Source of the DNA: Archivesica marissinica | Lineage: Eukaryota > Mollusca > Bivalvia > Venerida > Vesicomyidae | Assembly (NCBI GenBank): GCA_014843695.1 | Contig: CM026404.1 | Span: 52,606,121-52,670,120, forward strand | Length of the DNA: 64,000 bases | Reading direction: 5' to 3' | Shown here: positions 1 through 10,563 of the stretch, piece by piece | How positions within the stretch are numbered: position 1 is the first letter of the stretch | Layout: each line of letters starts with the position of its first letter | The notes under the pieces: generated by a model | Databases searched by the model: none | Told to the model about the DNA's origin: nothing | What the model saw: only the letters and a program-made list of their open reading frames with translations | Program-made: the position numbers and the translations under genes

Positions 1-927
1 ACACCATACAACACACCATACAACACACCATACAACACACCATACAACACCATACACACCATACAACACACCATACAACACCATACACACCATACAACAC
101 CATACACACCATACACACCATACAACACACCATACAACACCATACAACACCATACAACACCATACAACACCATACAACACCATACAACACACCATACAAC
201 ACCATACAACACCATACACACCCATACAACACCATACAACACACCACCACACACCATACAACACCATACAACACCATACAACACACCATACAACACACCA
301 TACAACACCATACAACACACCATACAACACACCATACAACACACCATACAACACCCATACACACACCATACAACACCATACAACACCATACAATACCATA
401 CAACACACCATACAACACCATACAACACCATACAACACCATACAACACACCATACAACACCATACAACACCCATACAACACCATACAACACCATACAACA
501 CCATACAACACCATACAACACCATACAACACCATACAACACACCATACAACACACCATACAATACCATACAACACCATACAACACCATACAACACACCAT
601 ACAACACCATACAACACCATACAACACCATACAACACCATACAATACCATACAACACACCCACACCATACAACACACCATACAACACCATACAACACCAT
701 ACAACACACCATACAACACCATACAACACACCATACAACACCATACAACACCATACAAACACCATACAACACACCATACAACACACCATACAACACACCA
801 TACAACACCATACAACACCATACACTACCATACAACACCATACAACACCATACAACACACCATACAACACACCATACAACACACCATACAACACACCATA
901 CAACACCATACAACACCATACAACACC
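1..927. repeat. 10-12 bp minisatellite array (accatacaac/ac)
   Basis: Tandem array of a short unit, accatacaac with an optional extra ac, giving mixed 10- and 12-bp periods with rare variants (taccatacaat, cactacc). It begins at the window edge, so its left end is not seen. It ends where caacaccgttattacttccc starts. The purine/pyrimidine skew (almost no G on this strand) is marked. No coding role is visible. Confidence 0.95.
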
Positions 928-1005
928 GTTATTACTTCCCACAAATAACTGCGGTACAACGTCGTAATCTATTCTCATATATATTGATTATTAGTTTAGT
1001 TTATA

Positions 1006-1243
1006 CAAATCTGTTTTAGCTCGATTGCGAAACAGGTTCTTACAACGATTGCGAAACAGGTTCTTACAACTTATATTAATCACTCTCGAGACCGCATTCC
1101 TGATGGAATCCATCGCTATGAGGGAGAGAGAAGAGGTAATATAGAATTTAAATGCCTTGCCTAAGGTCACAATCATAACAGCTACAATTGGGCGCAAACT
1201 CCGGGCCTTTTGCACCTGAAACGAACACGCTACCACTGCGCTA
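1006..1243 (-). mobile_element. tRNA-derived SINE, family A, copy 1
   Basis: Read on the minus strand, the element starts with a tRNA-like head (degenerate A box near 1235, B box decayed near 1195) and passes through a body containing ggcaaggcatttaaattc. It ends with the tail cgagagtgattaatataagt and then ttgtaagaacctgtttcgc. It aligns over its whole length with the better-preserved copy at 1721-1945. A short piece of the tail (gattgcgaaacaggttcttac) is duplicated around 1022-1066. Confidence 0.7.
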
Positions 1244-1720
1244 TTACGACTTCCACTATTGATTATTGTGCATATAGTACAGTGCCCCAGCCTATTGCTT
1301 ATCAGCAGTATGGAGATACAATGAGTATGGTAATTGACCTCTTTAAGGAATCACAGATTAATAGTTTCCATCACGGTATGAACTACATTAGGTGTTGTTA
1401 AAATGTTTGTAGGTAGGCCGAAGGTCTCTATGATAACTTTAAGCTCAATTAACCCTCGATTCATTACTTATATATACATTACTTATTCTTTTCAATGACA
1501 CAAAGAAATATATAGCATGCTTGGCATTTAAACTGTGTTTAGTCCAGATTTGCAACTTACCGTGTGCCGGATGTGGTAAATAGATCATCCTTGGAACAGT
1601 GTAAGACACACGTTTTCTTGCAAGGAGCGCAGTCTATGCGCATGCTGTGATTTCAAGTATGCATGAATATCATTAGTGAGGAAATTCAAACAAAAATGGA
1701 TAGTTTATACTAATTTATTT
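1244..1720. other. unique AT-rich spacer, no gene seen
   Basis: The sequence between the two family-A SINEs shows no splice-flanked open frame, no tandem repeat and no RNA gene that I can recognise. Confidence 0.5.
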
Positions 1721-1945
1721 TAGCTCAATTGTGAAACAAGTTCTTACAACTTATATTAATCACTCTCGAGACCTCATTCCTGATGTAATCCATCACCATG
1801 AGGGAGAGAGAAGAGGCAATGTGGAATTTAAATGCCTTGCCTAAGGGCAAAATCGTAACAGCTCCAGTGGGGTTCGAACTCCTGACCTTTCGCACCTGGA
1901 GCGAACGCGCATCCACTGTGTTATCACGACTTCCACAGAAAAATG
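1721..1945 (-). mobile_element. tRNA-derived SINE, family A, copy 2
   Basis: Best-preserved family-A copy. On the minus strand the head reads gataacacagtggatgcgcg (A-box-like), then gagttcgaaccccac (good B box, near 1865-1880). The body carries ggcaaggcatttaaattc and ctctctccctcatggtgatgg. The 3' tail is gagtgattaatataagttg followed by taagaacttgtttcacaat. The A and B boxes are what RNA polymerase III internal promoters look like. The open frames predicted across it are incidental. Confidence 0.8.
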
Positions 1946-2035
1946 GACAATATACGTCCAACGAAGGCAATGCAATAGCGATGTAAATATTATGTTATGG
2001 AGTAAATGGTAACGCTCTTCTACTAGCGGACATAT

Positions 2036-2212
2036 GCAAGTACCTGTACCTGTACTTCATTATACATGTGTTCTTTTTCTTTTTTATAACCTGTACTTCA
2101 TTATACAACATGTGTTCTTTCACTTGTCTACCAGGTACCTGTACTTCATTATACATGTGTTCTTTCACTTGTCTACCAGGTACCTGTACTTCATTATACA
2201 TGTGTTCTATCA
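2036..2212. repeat. ~45 bp minisatellite, about 4 copies
   Basis: The unit begins cctgtacttcattatacatg, followed by a pyrimidine-rich stretch (ttctttcacttgtctacc). Copies start near 2049, 2090, 2138 and 2183. The last copy runs directly into the polypyrimidine tract of a putative splice acceptor at 2217-2218. Confidence 0.85.
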
Positions 2213-2218
2213 TTGTAG

Positions 2219-2361
2219 CCCATTTTTAAACAACATTCGGGATGTGCAATCGAAGAATAATAATGCCAAATCTGCCGCCCTGGAGAGACTTGTTGGTATG
2301 AAGCAAACGGTCTCCAGGTGGAGAGACTTTGTGAACAGGAAGAGAAAACGCAAACGAAATA
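2219..2361 (+). CDS. candidate internal exon, unknown protein, very basic C-end
   Basis: I do not recognise this protein. The 143-bp segment is preceded by ttctatcattgtag (acceptor) and followed by a consensus GTAAGT donor at 2362. One frame is open throughout. It encodes an N/K-rich start, a middle reading ALERLVGMKQTVSRWRDFV, and ends in a cluster of alternating K and R, possibly a nuclear localisation or nucleic-acid-binding patch. It enters with one base of a codon and leaves with one base (a), which matches the phase needed by the small exon at 7395-7424. The upstream open frame in the minisatellite is not likely to be coding. No homology search was possible. Confidence 0.42.
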
Positions 2362-2979
2362 GTAAGTATTTGGCAGTGATTTATTTACTATATCTTTGTA
2401 GTATCGGTAAATGGACAATTGTAAATAGCAGAATTATCCTCATTTGAAGAAAACAGAATTTGTAAGCAAGAATATTTTTTTGATCGCTTTAATTATGTCA
2501 AATTCTGAATTATTTAATATTCATCTTTAAAATGACGTACTATATCCAAGATTTTAAAAAAAGATAAAAAAAACTGTGTTTTAATTGGCAATTAATGAAT
2601 GCCGAGTTATTAATATTAATAATTGTAATAAGAGAATTAGAACTATTTATGTGTGCAGGGCTGTACTATATGCTTGGTGCTCTAACAAATCAGCTGATCA
2701 TGCTAACATGTGTATGTTCTAGAGCTTACTAGTTAATGTGCTATTGTGTGTACACAAACTATCTTATTCGGACACAATGCTACATATAATAACACACGTA
2801 TGATCTATGACACTCTCTGGAAACATATGGTCACAGGTTGATGTGAGATCAATCTTAAAATAAACATGCTCTATGGAAATTACGCCATATACATCAAACC
2901 GAAACTTCGGAATGTTACTTAAGGCCAATGAATGTAATTGTGTGCTCTACACTACAATCACATCTCGGGTAGATCAAAC
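2362..2979. other. unique intron-like AT-rich sequence
   Basis: AT-rich single-copy-looking sequence downstream of the GTAAGT donor. I see no tandem repeat, no convincing exon and no RNA gene. Its likely role is intron between the candidate exons at 2219 and 7395. Confidence 0.45.
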
Positions 2980-2981
2980 TA

Positions 2982-3159
2982 CAGTCAAACCTGTCTTAAG
3001 CAGCCAGTCAAGGGAATCACATAAAGTGGCTGCTTAATACAGGTGGCTGCTTAATACAGGTGAAATGTATAATAAAACAACATATTGGGAATCTGGAAAC
3101 TGGCTGCTTAATACAGGTTGGCTGCTTAATAGAGGTGACCACTAACACAGGTTTGACTG
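2982..3159. mobile_element. short TIR element (MITE), TA-flanked, pogo/Tc1-like
   Basis: 178-bp element with terminal inverted repeats CAGTCAAACCTGT and its complement ACAGGTTTGACTG. It is flanked by TA on both sides (2980-2981 and 3160-3161), as expected of Tc1/mariner/pogo superfamily insertions. The interior holds four near-copies of ggctgcttaatacaggt. There is no coding capacity. The family assignment rests only on the TIR start and the TA target site. Confidence 0.7.
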
Positions 3160-3244
3160 TATGCTTCTTTATCTTAGTTAAAATTACTTTAACATGTACA
3201 ATTTGTCTTTATTTCAGAAACGTTTGATTCTGTATTGATTTAAA

Positions 3245-5455
3245 TGCCATGTATCACGTCGATGTATGTACTGTATATATATATAAATGCCATGCATGTA
3301 TCACGTCGATGTATGTACTGTATATATATATAAATGCCATGTATCACGTCGATGTATGTACTGTATATATATATAAATGCCATGTATCACGTCGATGTAT
3401 GTACTGTATATATATATAAATGCCATGTATCACGTCGATGTATGTACTGTATATATATATAAATGCCATGTATCACGTCGATGTATGTACTGTATATATA
3501 TATAAATGCCATGTATCACGTCGATGTATGTACTGTATATATATATAAATGCCATGTATCACGTCGATGTATGTACTGTATATATATATAAATGCCATGT
3601 ATCACGTCGATGTATGTACTGTATATATATATAAATGCCATGTATCACGTCGATGTATGTACTGTATATATATATAAATGCCATGTATCACGTCGATGTA
3701 TGTACTGTATATATATATAAATGCCATGTATCACGTCGATGTATGTACTGTATATATATATAAATGCCATGTATCACGTCGATGTATGTACTGTATATAT
3801 ATATAAATGCCATGTATCACGTCGATGTATGTACTGTATATATATATAAATGCCATGTATCACGTCGATGTATGTACTGTATATATATATAAATGCCATG
3901 TATCACGTCGATGTATGTACTGTATATATATATAAATGCCATGTATCACGTCGATGTATGTACTGTATATATATATAAATGCCATGCATCACGTCGATGT
4001 ATGTACTGTATATATATATAAATGCCATGTATCACGTCGATGTATGTACTGTATATATATATAAATGCCATGTATCACGTCGATGTATGTACTGTATATA
4101 TATATAAATGCCATGTATCACGTCGATGTATGTACTGTATATATATATAAATGCCATGTATCACGTCGATGTATGTACTGTATATATATTTAAATGCCAT
4201 GTATCACGTCGATGTATGTACTGTATATATATATAAATGCCATGTATCACGTCGATGTATGTACTGTATATATATTTAAATGCCATGTATCACGTCGATG
4301 TATGTACTGTATATATATATAAATGCCATGTATCACGTCGATGTATGTACTGTATATATATATAAATGCCATGTATCACGACGATGTATGTACTGTATAT
4401 ATATATAAATGCCATGTATCACGTCGATGTATGTACTGTATATATATGTAAATGCCATGTATCACGTCGATGTATGTACTGTATATATATATAAATGCCA
4501 TGTATCACGTCGATGTATGTACTGTATATATATATAAATGCCATGTATCACGTCGATGTATGTACTGTATATATATATATAAATGCCGTGCATCACGTCG
4601 ATGTATGTACTGTATATATATTTAAATGCCATGTATCACGTCGATGTATGTACTGTATATATATTTAAATGCCATGCATCACGTCGATGTATGTACTGTA
4701 TATATATATATGTAAATGCCGTGTATCACGTCGATGTATGTACTGTATATATATATGTAAATGCCATGCATCACGTCGATGTATGTACTGTATATATATA
4801 TGTAAATGCCGTGCATCACGTCGATGTATGTACTGTATATATATATGTAAATGCCGTGCATCACGTCGATGTATGTACTGTATATATATATATGTAAATG
4901 CCGTGTATCACGTCGATGTATGTACTGTATATATATATAAATGCCGTGCATCACGTCGATGTATGTACTGTATATATATATAAATGCCGTGCATCACGTC
5001 GATGTATGTACTGTATATATATATAAATGCCATGCATCACGTCGATGTATGTACTGTATATATATATAAATGCCGTGCATCACGTCGATGTATGTACTGT
5101 ATATATATATAAATGCCATGTATCACGTCGATGTATGTACTGTATATATATATAAATGCCATGTATCACGACGATGTATGTACTGTATATATATATAAAT
5201 GCCATGTATCACGTCGATGTATGTACTGTATATATATGTAAATACCATGTATCACGTCGATGTATGTACTGTATATATATGTAAATACCATGTATCACGT
5301 CGATGTATGTACTGTATATATATTTAAATGCCATGTATCACGTCGATGTATGTACTGTATATATATATAAATGCCATGTATCACGTCGATGTATGTACTG
5401 TATATATATATATAAATGCCATGTATCACGTCGATGTATGTACTGTATATATATA
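3245..5455. repeat. 43 bp satellite array, ~51 copies
   Basis: The unit starts aaatgccatgtatcacgtcg, continues atgtatgtactg and ends in a (ta)n run, with an exact 43-bp period through most of the array. The left half is almost perfectly homogeneous. The right half (from about 4560) varies in (ta)n length and in ccatg/ccgtg and tatcac/catcac. One unit near 3290-3330 has a catg insertion. Open frames on both strands are by-products of the repeat. Confidence 0.97.
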
Positions 5456-5578
5456 TTTGTTATGTTATGAATATCTCATGTTGTTGCAAATCTGCTTCCT
5501 GAGAATATGGAAATAAACTCTGAAACATAATTCTATAAAATATTATTTTATGAAGAAGCGCATAAAGGTAAAATCTTG

Positions 5579-7100
5579 ACACAGGTTACTGGTGAATCTT
5601 GGCACGGGTTACTGGTGAATCTTGGCACGGGTTACTGGTGAATCTTGGCATGGGTTACTGGTGAATCTTGGCACGGGTTACTGGTGAATCTTGGCACGGG
5701 TTACTGGTGAATCTTGGCACGGGTTACTGGTGAATCTTGGCACGGGTTACTGGTGAATCTTGGCACAGGTTACTGGTGAATCTTGGCATGGGTTACTGGT
5801 GAATCTTGGCATGGGTTACTGGTGAATCTTGGCACAGGTTACTGGTGAATCTTGGCACGGGTTACTGGTGAATCTTGGCATGGGTTACTGGTGAATCTTG
5901 GCATGGGTTACTGGGGAATCTTGACACAGGTTACTGGTGAATCTTGACACGGGTTACTGGTGAATCTTGGCATGAGTTACTGGTGAATCTTGGCACAGGT
6001 TACTGGTGAATCTTGGCACGGGTTACTGGTGAATCTTGGCATGGGTTACTGGTGAATCTTGGCATGGGTTACTGGTGAATCTTGGCACAGGTTACTGGTG
6101 AATCTTGGCACAGGTTACTGGTGAATCTTGGCACGGGTTACTGGTGAATCTTGGCACGGGTTACTGGTGAATCTTGGCACAGGTTACTGGTGAATCTTGG
6201 CACGGGTTACTGGTGAATCTTGGCACGGGTTACTGGTGAATCTTGGCATGGGTTACTGGTGAATCTTGGCACGGGTTACTGGTGAATCTTGGCACGGTTA
6301 CTGGTGAATCTTGGCACGGGTTACTGGTGAATCTTGGCACGGGTTACTGGTGAATCTTGGCACGGGTTACTGGTGAATCTTGGCACAGGTTACTGGTGAA
6401 TCTTGGCACGGGTTACTGGTGAATCTTGGCATGGGTTACTGGTGAATCTTGGCACGGGTTACTGGTGAATCTTGGCACAGGTTACTGGTGAATCTTGGCA
6501 CGGGTTACTGGTGAATCTTGGCATGGGTTACTGGTGAATCTTGGCATGGGTTACTGGGGAATCTTGACACAGGTTACTGGTGAATCTTGACACGGGTTAC
6601 TGGTGAATCTTGGCATGAGTTACTGGTGAATCTTGGCACAGGTTACTGGTGAATCTTGGCACGGGTTACTGGTGAATCTTGGCATGGGTTACTGGTGAAT
6701 CTTGGCATGGGTTACTGGTGAATCTTGGCACAGGTTACTGGTGAATCTTGGCACGGGTTACTGGTGAATCTTGGCACAGGTTACTGGTGAATCTTGGCAT
6801 GGGTTACTGGTGAATCTTGGCATGGGTTACTGGTGAATCTTGGCACAGGTTACTGGTGAATCTTGGCACGGGTTACTGGTGAATCTTGGCACAGGTTACT
6901 GGTGAATCTTGGCATGGGTTACTGGTGAATCTTGGCATGGGTTACTGGTGAATCTTGGCACAGGTTACTGGTGAATCATGGCATGGGTTACTGGTGAATC
7001 TTGGCACGGGTTACTGGTGATTCTTGGCACGGGTTACTGGTGAATCTTGGCACGGGTTACTGGTGAATCTTGGTACGGGTTACTGGTGAATCTTGGCACG
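5579..7100. repeat. 23 bp minisatellite array, ~65 copies
   Basis: The unit is gggttactggtgaatcttgg followed by cac, cat or caca. Variants (cacg, cacag, catgg) recur in blocks. The stretch carrying tactggggaatcttgacac is present near 5905-5950 and again near 6545-6590, showing an internal segmental duplication of about 640 bp. The right edge decays into related degenerate copies (aaactttgcactagttgcat) up to about 7200. Confidence 0.95.
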
Positions 7101-7394
7101 AGTTGCATATAAAACTTTGCACTAGTTGCATATATAACTTAGCACGAGTTGGTGATGAAACTAGACATGAGTTATTTGATGAAACTTGGCAAATGTTACT
7201 TTTCGCTCTAATTTGTTGTTTTATCATTTTGTCTTATTACTCTATGATAGAACTGAGTGCAGGTATAACGTGTTTGCACTATGTAGTGACCTTTCTTTGA
7301 CCTATGTAGTGACCTTTCTTTGACCTGTTTATATTTACATCCCCTTCTGTTATTTTTTATCCATAATTTACACATGCATGTTGTTCCACATTAG
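7101..7394. other. decayed array edge and unique sequence
   Basis: Diverged relatives of the 23-bp unit (cacgagttgcatataaaact, cacgagttggtgatgaaac) run to about 7200. Next comes a two-copy 23-bp direct repeat (ctatgtagtgacctttctttg) at 7279-7325. After that comes AT- and T-rich sequence leading to the acceptor at 7393-7394. A 76-codon open frame across the decayed units looks fortuitous. Confidence 0.5.
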
Positions 7395-7424
7395 GGCGTG
7401 AGGAAAACATGGATAGCCTTTGTC
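7395..7424 (+). CDS. candidate 30-bp micro-exon, phase-matched to exon at 2219-2361
   Basis: The segment lies between tgttgttccacattag (acceptor, AG at 7393-7394) and GTAAGTTTTC (donor, GT at 7425). It begins with two bases that complete a codon with the single leftover base of the 2219-2361 exon (AGG, Arg). It continues in frame as REENMDSLC and leaves one base. The joined product would keep the highly charged character. Both splice sites are close to consensus, but a 30-bp exon can arise by chance, so this is an inference from splice motifs and phase. Confidence 0.38.
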
Positions 7425-8041
7425 GTAAGTTTTCACGAGCAGAGAATATAGAGAACCATTAATTTATGCACGGCTTGCTTATAAAAGCTATGTTTGTTGT
7501 TGCTAGGCGACGTTATCGTAGCGATGCTGGTTCGGGATTTAAATTTAGAATAGTGCTAGTTGTGCAATGTGAAGGTTGCAAAATATCACTATGTTTATAG
7601 TCAGGTGTTTTTATGACACAATTCTAATGAAATTGTCTGACATATTTGACTGTTATTTTCGCCGCTAGCCTGCAAAGAGTTAACATAGAATGCCTGTCAT
7701 CCATGTGATAATACATTCAAGATCACATTATCTGCATTATTTCTGCAACCTCTGCAAGGGTTGTTGCAATAGCGCAGTTCGTAGAGTGATGAGATTTGTT
7801 GTTGCTAGGTGACGTCGCCGTAGCAATGCAAGTTCCAATCGTAGCTTATGCAATAGCCTATATATTATAAATTCACTCATTTTCCATATAAATATCAGAC
7901 ATAACCATATGCATTGAGATTGCACATTGCACACTCACACATTAGGTAAGTGTTTGCTGACAGTTTAAAGCATTATACAACCACCACATGCTGTTTTTCC
8001 TCAGACTAGTTTCTTATTGTAACATTTTGACCTTTTCACAG
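7425..8041. other. unique sequence with a duplicated GTTGTTGCTAGG core
   Basis: A 34-bp core starting tttgttgttgctagg occurs at about 7497-7532 and again at about 7794-7828. The second is preceded by aatagcgcagttcgtagagt (A-box-like) and followed by gcaagttccaatcg (weak B box), so both may be remains of another tRNA-related SINE. A donor-like taggtaagtg occurs at 7942-7951, but the frame before it ends in a stop, so I do not call an exon. Confidence 0.3.
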
Positions 8042-8328
8042 ACAGATCTGTAGTCCAGTGGTAACACGCTGAACTGGTAATCCAGGGATCGAAGGTTCGA
8101 TCCCCGTCTGACCCTAATAAAATTAACAGTCTTTCAGATGGGACGTTTAACCGAGGTCTCGTGTTGGTGCTTTACATCGTGCACGTAAAAGAACCAGAGG
8201 AGACTCTGGAATGGGTCTCTGTCTGTATCATTGCACTATCCTCCAAATATCTAAAATGACTAATCTCTTCAGGAGGCGTCGCTCATATGGGCAACCGGTA
8301 GCGACAATAAATAAACGTAAAACACACA
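8042..8328 (+). mobile_element. tRNA-derived SINE, family C (Thr-like head)
   Basis: The head reads tgtagtccagtggtaacacg (A box), then a 17-bp anticodon arm whose loop ctggtaa would give anticodon GGT (Thr), then ggttcgatcccc (perfect B box). The body contains cgtgttggtgctttacatcg and gcacgtaaaagaacc. The 3' tail is gggcaaccggtagcgacaat followed by aaataaacgtaaaac. The head can be folded as a tRNA except for a weak anticodon stem, and it continues without a break into the SINE body, so it is not a functional tRNA gene. Confidence 0.82.
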
Positions 8329-8701
8329 AATTTGACCTTTAAATTCACGTACTTTGTCGATGAATATGAAATCAGATAAATTGACCATCGAGCAGTTTTT
8401 CGCTCCCTTTGTTCAGGTCTCCATTATTACCCGAATGTTTCTTTGTGAATTGCAGGTGTTAATATCGTCACTTTTAGTCAGCATTGAGAATCTCAAGATG
8501 TTTGGCATTTTTGTGTCAAAATTCATTGACTGTACTTGACGATTGACTGGTAACTTTATCGTCACTTCAAACACATCTAAAACGATTTTGGCAGAAACAT
8601 AGCTGCTGTTGGTCGCGTTATTGTATGGATAGGTCGCTGAATTCACTTTCATTAATTTATTGGGGGGATTTTAGGGGTCGCATAAGACAAAGGTAGCTTA
8701 A

Positions 8702-8939
8702 CCCATTCAACACTACTGACCTCTAAATAGGCTTACAAAAAGTGTAGATCCTGATGAGTCTGCTTGTGACGAGCCGTCTCATCAGTATTTGCAGTACCAA
8801 TAATATTACCATTTTTAGACAAAATTACCCATTTTGATAAACAAATTTAATGAACTGGTCCAAATGTAATTTTCTTGTTAATTTATTGGTCTAAAAATAT
8901 CATACACCAGTCCATGTCAGTTACTTGGTGTTGAATGGG
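8702..8939 (+). mobile_element. piggyBac-like MITE, copy 1 (parent of the adjoining satellite)
   Basis: 238-bp non-autonomous element with ends CCCATTCAACAC and GTGTTGAATGGG, preceded by TTAA at 8698-8701 and followed by TTAA at 8940-8943. TTAA targets with CCC...GGG termini are the signature of the piggyBac superfamily. Internally it carries a long imperfect palindrome centred near 8772 (gatgagtctgcttgtgacga ... gtctcatc). The same element occurs at 46057-46292 and, inverted, at 60584-60810. There is no coding capacity. Confidence 0.82.
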
Positions 8940-9990
8940 TTAATATCATACACCAGTCCATGTCAGTTACTTGGTGTTGAATGGGTTAATATCATACACC
9001 AGTCCATGTCAGTTACTTGGTGTTGAATGGGTTAATATCATGCACCAGTCCATGTCAGTTACTTGGTGTTGAATGGGTTAATATCATGCAGAAGTCCATG
9101 TCAGTTACTTGGTGTTGAATGGGTTAATATCATGCACCAGTCCATGTCAGTTACTTGGTGTTGAATGGGTTAATATCATGCAGCAGTCCATGTCAGTTAC
9201 TTGGTGTTGAATGGGTTAATATCATGCACCAGTCCATGTCAGTTACTTGGTGTTGAATGGGTTAATATCATGCACCAGTCCATGTCAGTTACTTGGTGTT
9301 GAATGGGTTAATATCATGCAGCAGTCCATGTCAGTTACTTGGTGTTGAATGGGTTAATATCATGCACCAGTCCATGTCAGTTACTTGGTGTTGAATGGGT
9401 TAATATCATGCAGCAGTCCATGTCAGTTACTTGGTGTTGAATGGGTTAATATCTGCACCAGTCCATGTCAGTTACTTGGTGTTGAATGGGTTAATATCAT
9501 GCAGCAGTCCATGTCAGTTACTTGGTGTTGAATGGGTTAATATCATGCAGCAGTCCATGTCAGTTACTTGGTGTTGAATGGGTTAATATCATGCAGCAGT
9601 CCATGTCAGTTACTTGGTGTTGAATGGGTTAATATCATGCACCAGTCCATGTCAGTTACTTGGTGTTGAATGGGTTAATATCATGCACAGTCCATGTCAG
9701 TTACTTGGTGTTGAATGGGTGCACCAGTCCATGTCAGTTACTTGGTGTTGAATGGGTTAATATCATGCAGCAGTCCATGTCAGTTACTTGGTGCTGAATG
9801 GGTTAATATCATGCAGCAGTCCATGTCAGTTACTTGGTGTTGAATGGGTTAATATCATGCACCAGTCCATGTCAGTTACTTGGTGTTGAATGGGTTAATA
9901 TCATGCACCAGTCCATGTCAGTTACTTGGTGTTGAATGGGTTAATATCATGCACCAGTCCATGTCAGTTACTTGGTGTTGAATGGGTTAA
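8940..9990. repeat. 46 bp satellite derived from the MITE right end, ~23 copies
   Basis: The unit is ttaatatcatgcaccagtcc, then atgtcagttacttggtgttg, then aatggg. Everything after ttaat is identical to the last 40-odd bp of the adjoining MITE. Each unit therefore repeats the right TIR plus a TTAA. Variants alternate caccag/cagcag, and one unit near 9711 lacks ttaatatcat. The array ends with ttaatacaaatgatcgc, the true right flank. Confidence 0.93.
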
Positions 9991-10228
9991 TACAAATGAT
10001 CGCATGTTTGACTGTACATTATCCCGGTATAAAGAAATCAGTATGTATTTATTTTCTTTTATTAAGAAATAATGATGGAAATATCTGTCGGATATTTGAT
10101 ATGTATAGTAACCATGGCAACTGCTATCTGTTCATTTATTTGGGATAATGTTCATGTTTCACGTAGGATTTCAATTTGCTCTCTAACACTTAATTAATGA
10201 CCACTTTTTTATGAAAGTATAAACTTTA
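9991..10228. other. unique spacer
   Basis: Single-copy-looking AT-rich sequence between the MITE-derived satellite and a SINE fragment. No exon or RNA gene is recognised. Confidence 0.4.
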
Positions 10229-10400
10229 TTTAATTCACAATTTATATTAATCACTCTCGCAAGTCTATAAAAATTATGTGGTTATTTGTGTGGGAGGAAA
10301 CGGGAGTACCCGGAAAAACCCACCTGTCCGATTTGGCGACCACCGTACCATCTCACATATTTCCCGATCTGAGTATCGTACCCAGGTTGAACTTTTTTAT
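10229..10400 (-). mobile_element. SINE family B, degenerate copy
   Basis: On the minus strand it shows a decayed head (cctgggtacgatactcagat), the body piece gtacggtggtcgcc, then gtgggtttttccgggtactc, then cgtttcctcccacac. The 3' tail is gagagtgattaatataaatt. It matches the intact copies at 49873-50113 and 56532-56785, but the region before the tail is diverged. Confidence 0.7.
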
Positions 10401-10563
10401 TGCACGCACAAACAAATGAAATATTATAGAATTAATAGTAGTATAGTCTAACATATTGATACATGTATATCATATTTATATCAATATGGGGATAGCGCCC
10501 CACCGCCCCAGCCTGGTTACGGTGATACACACAGACTGTTAGACCGGTCGTAATAACATGAAA

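Noticed and set aside
7896..7951. Exon ending at the donor-like taggtaagtg (7942-7951)
   Set aside because: The frame that would follow from the 7395-7424 exon ends in a stop just before the donor, and the acceptor is weak.
8042..8115. Functional tRNA-Thr gene
   Set aside because: The A and B boxes and loop GGT are tRNA-like, but the anticodon stem is mismatched, the sequence runs on into a SINE body with tail, and there is no T-run terminator after the tRNA part.
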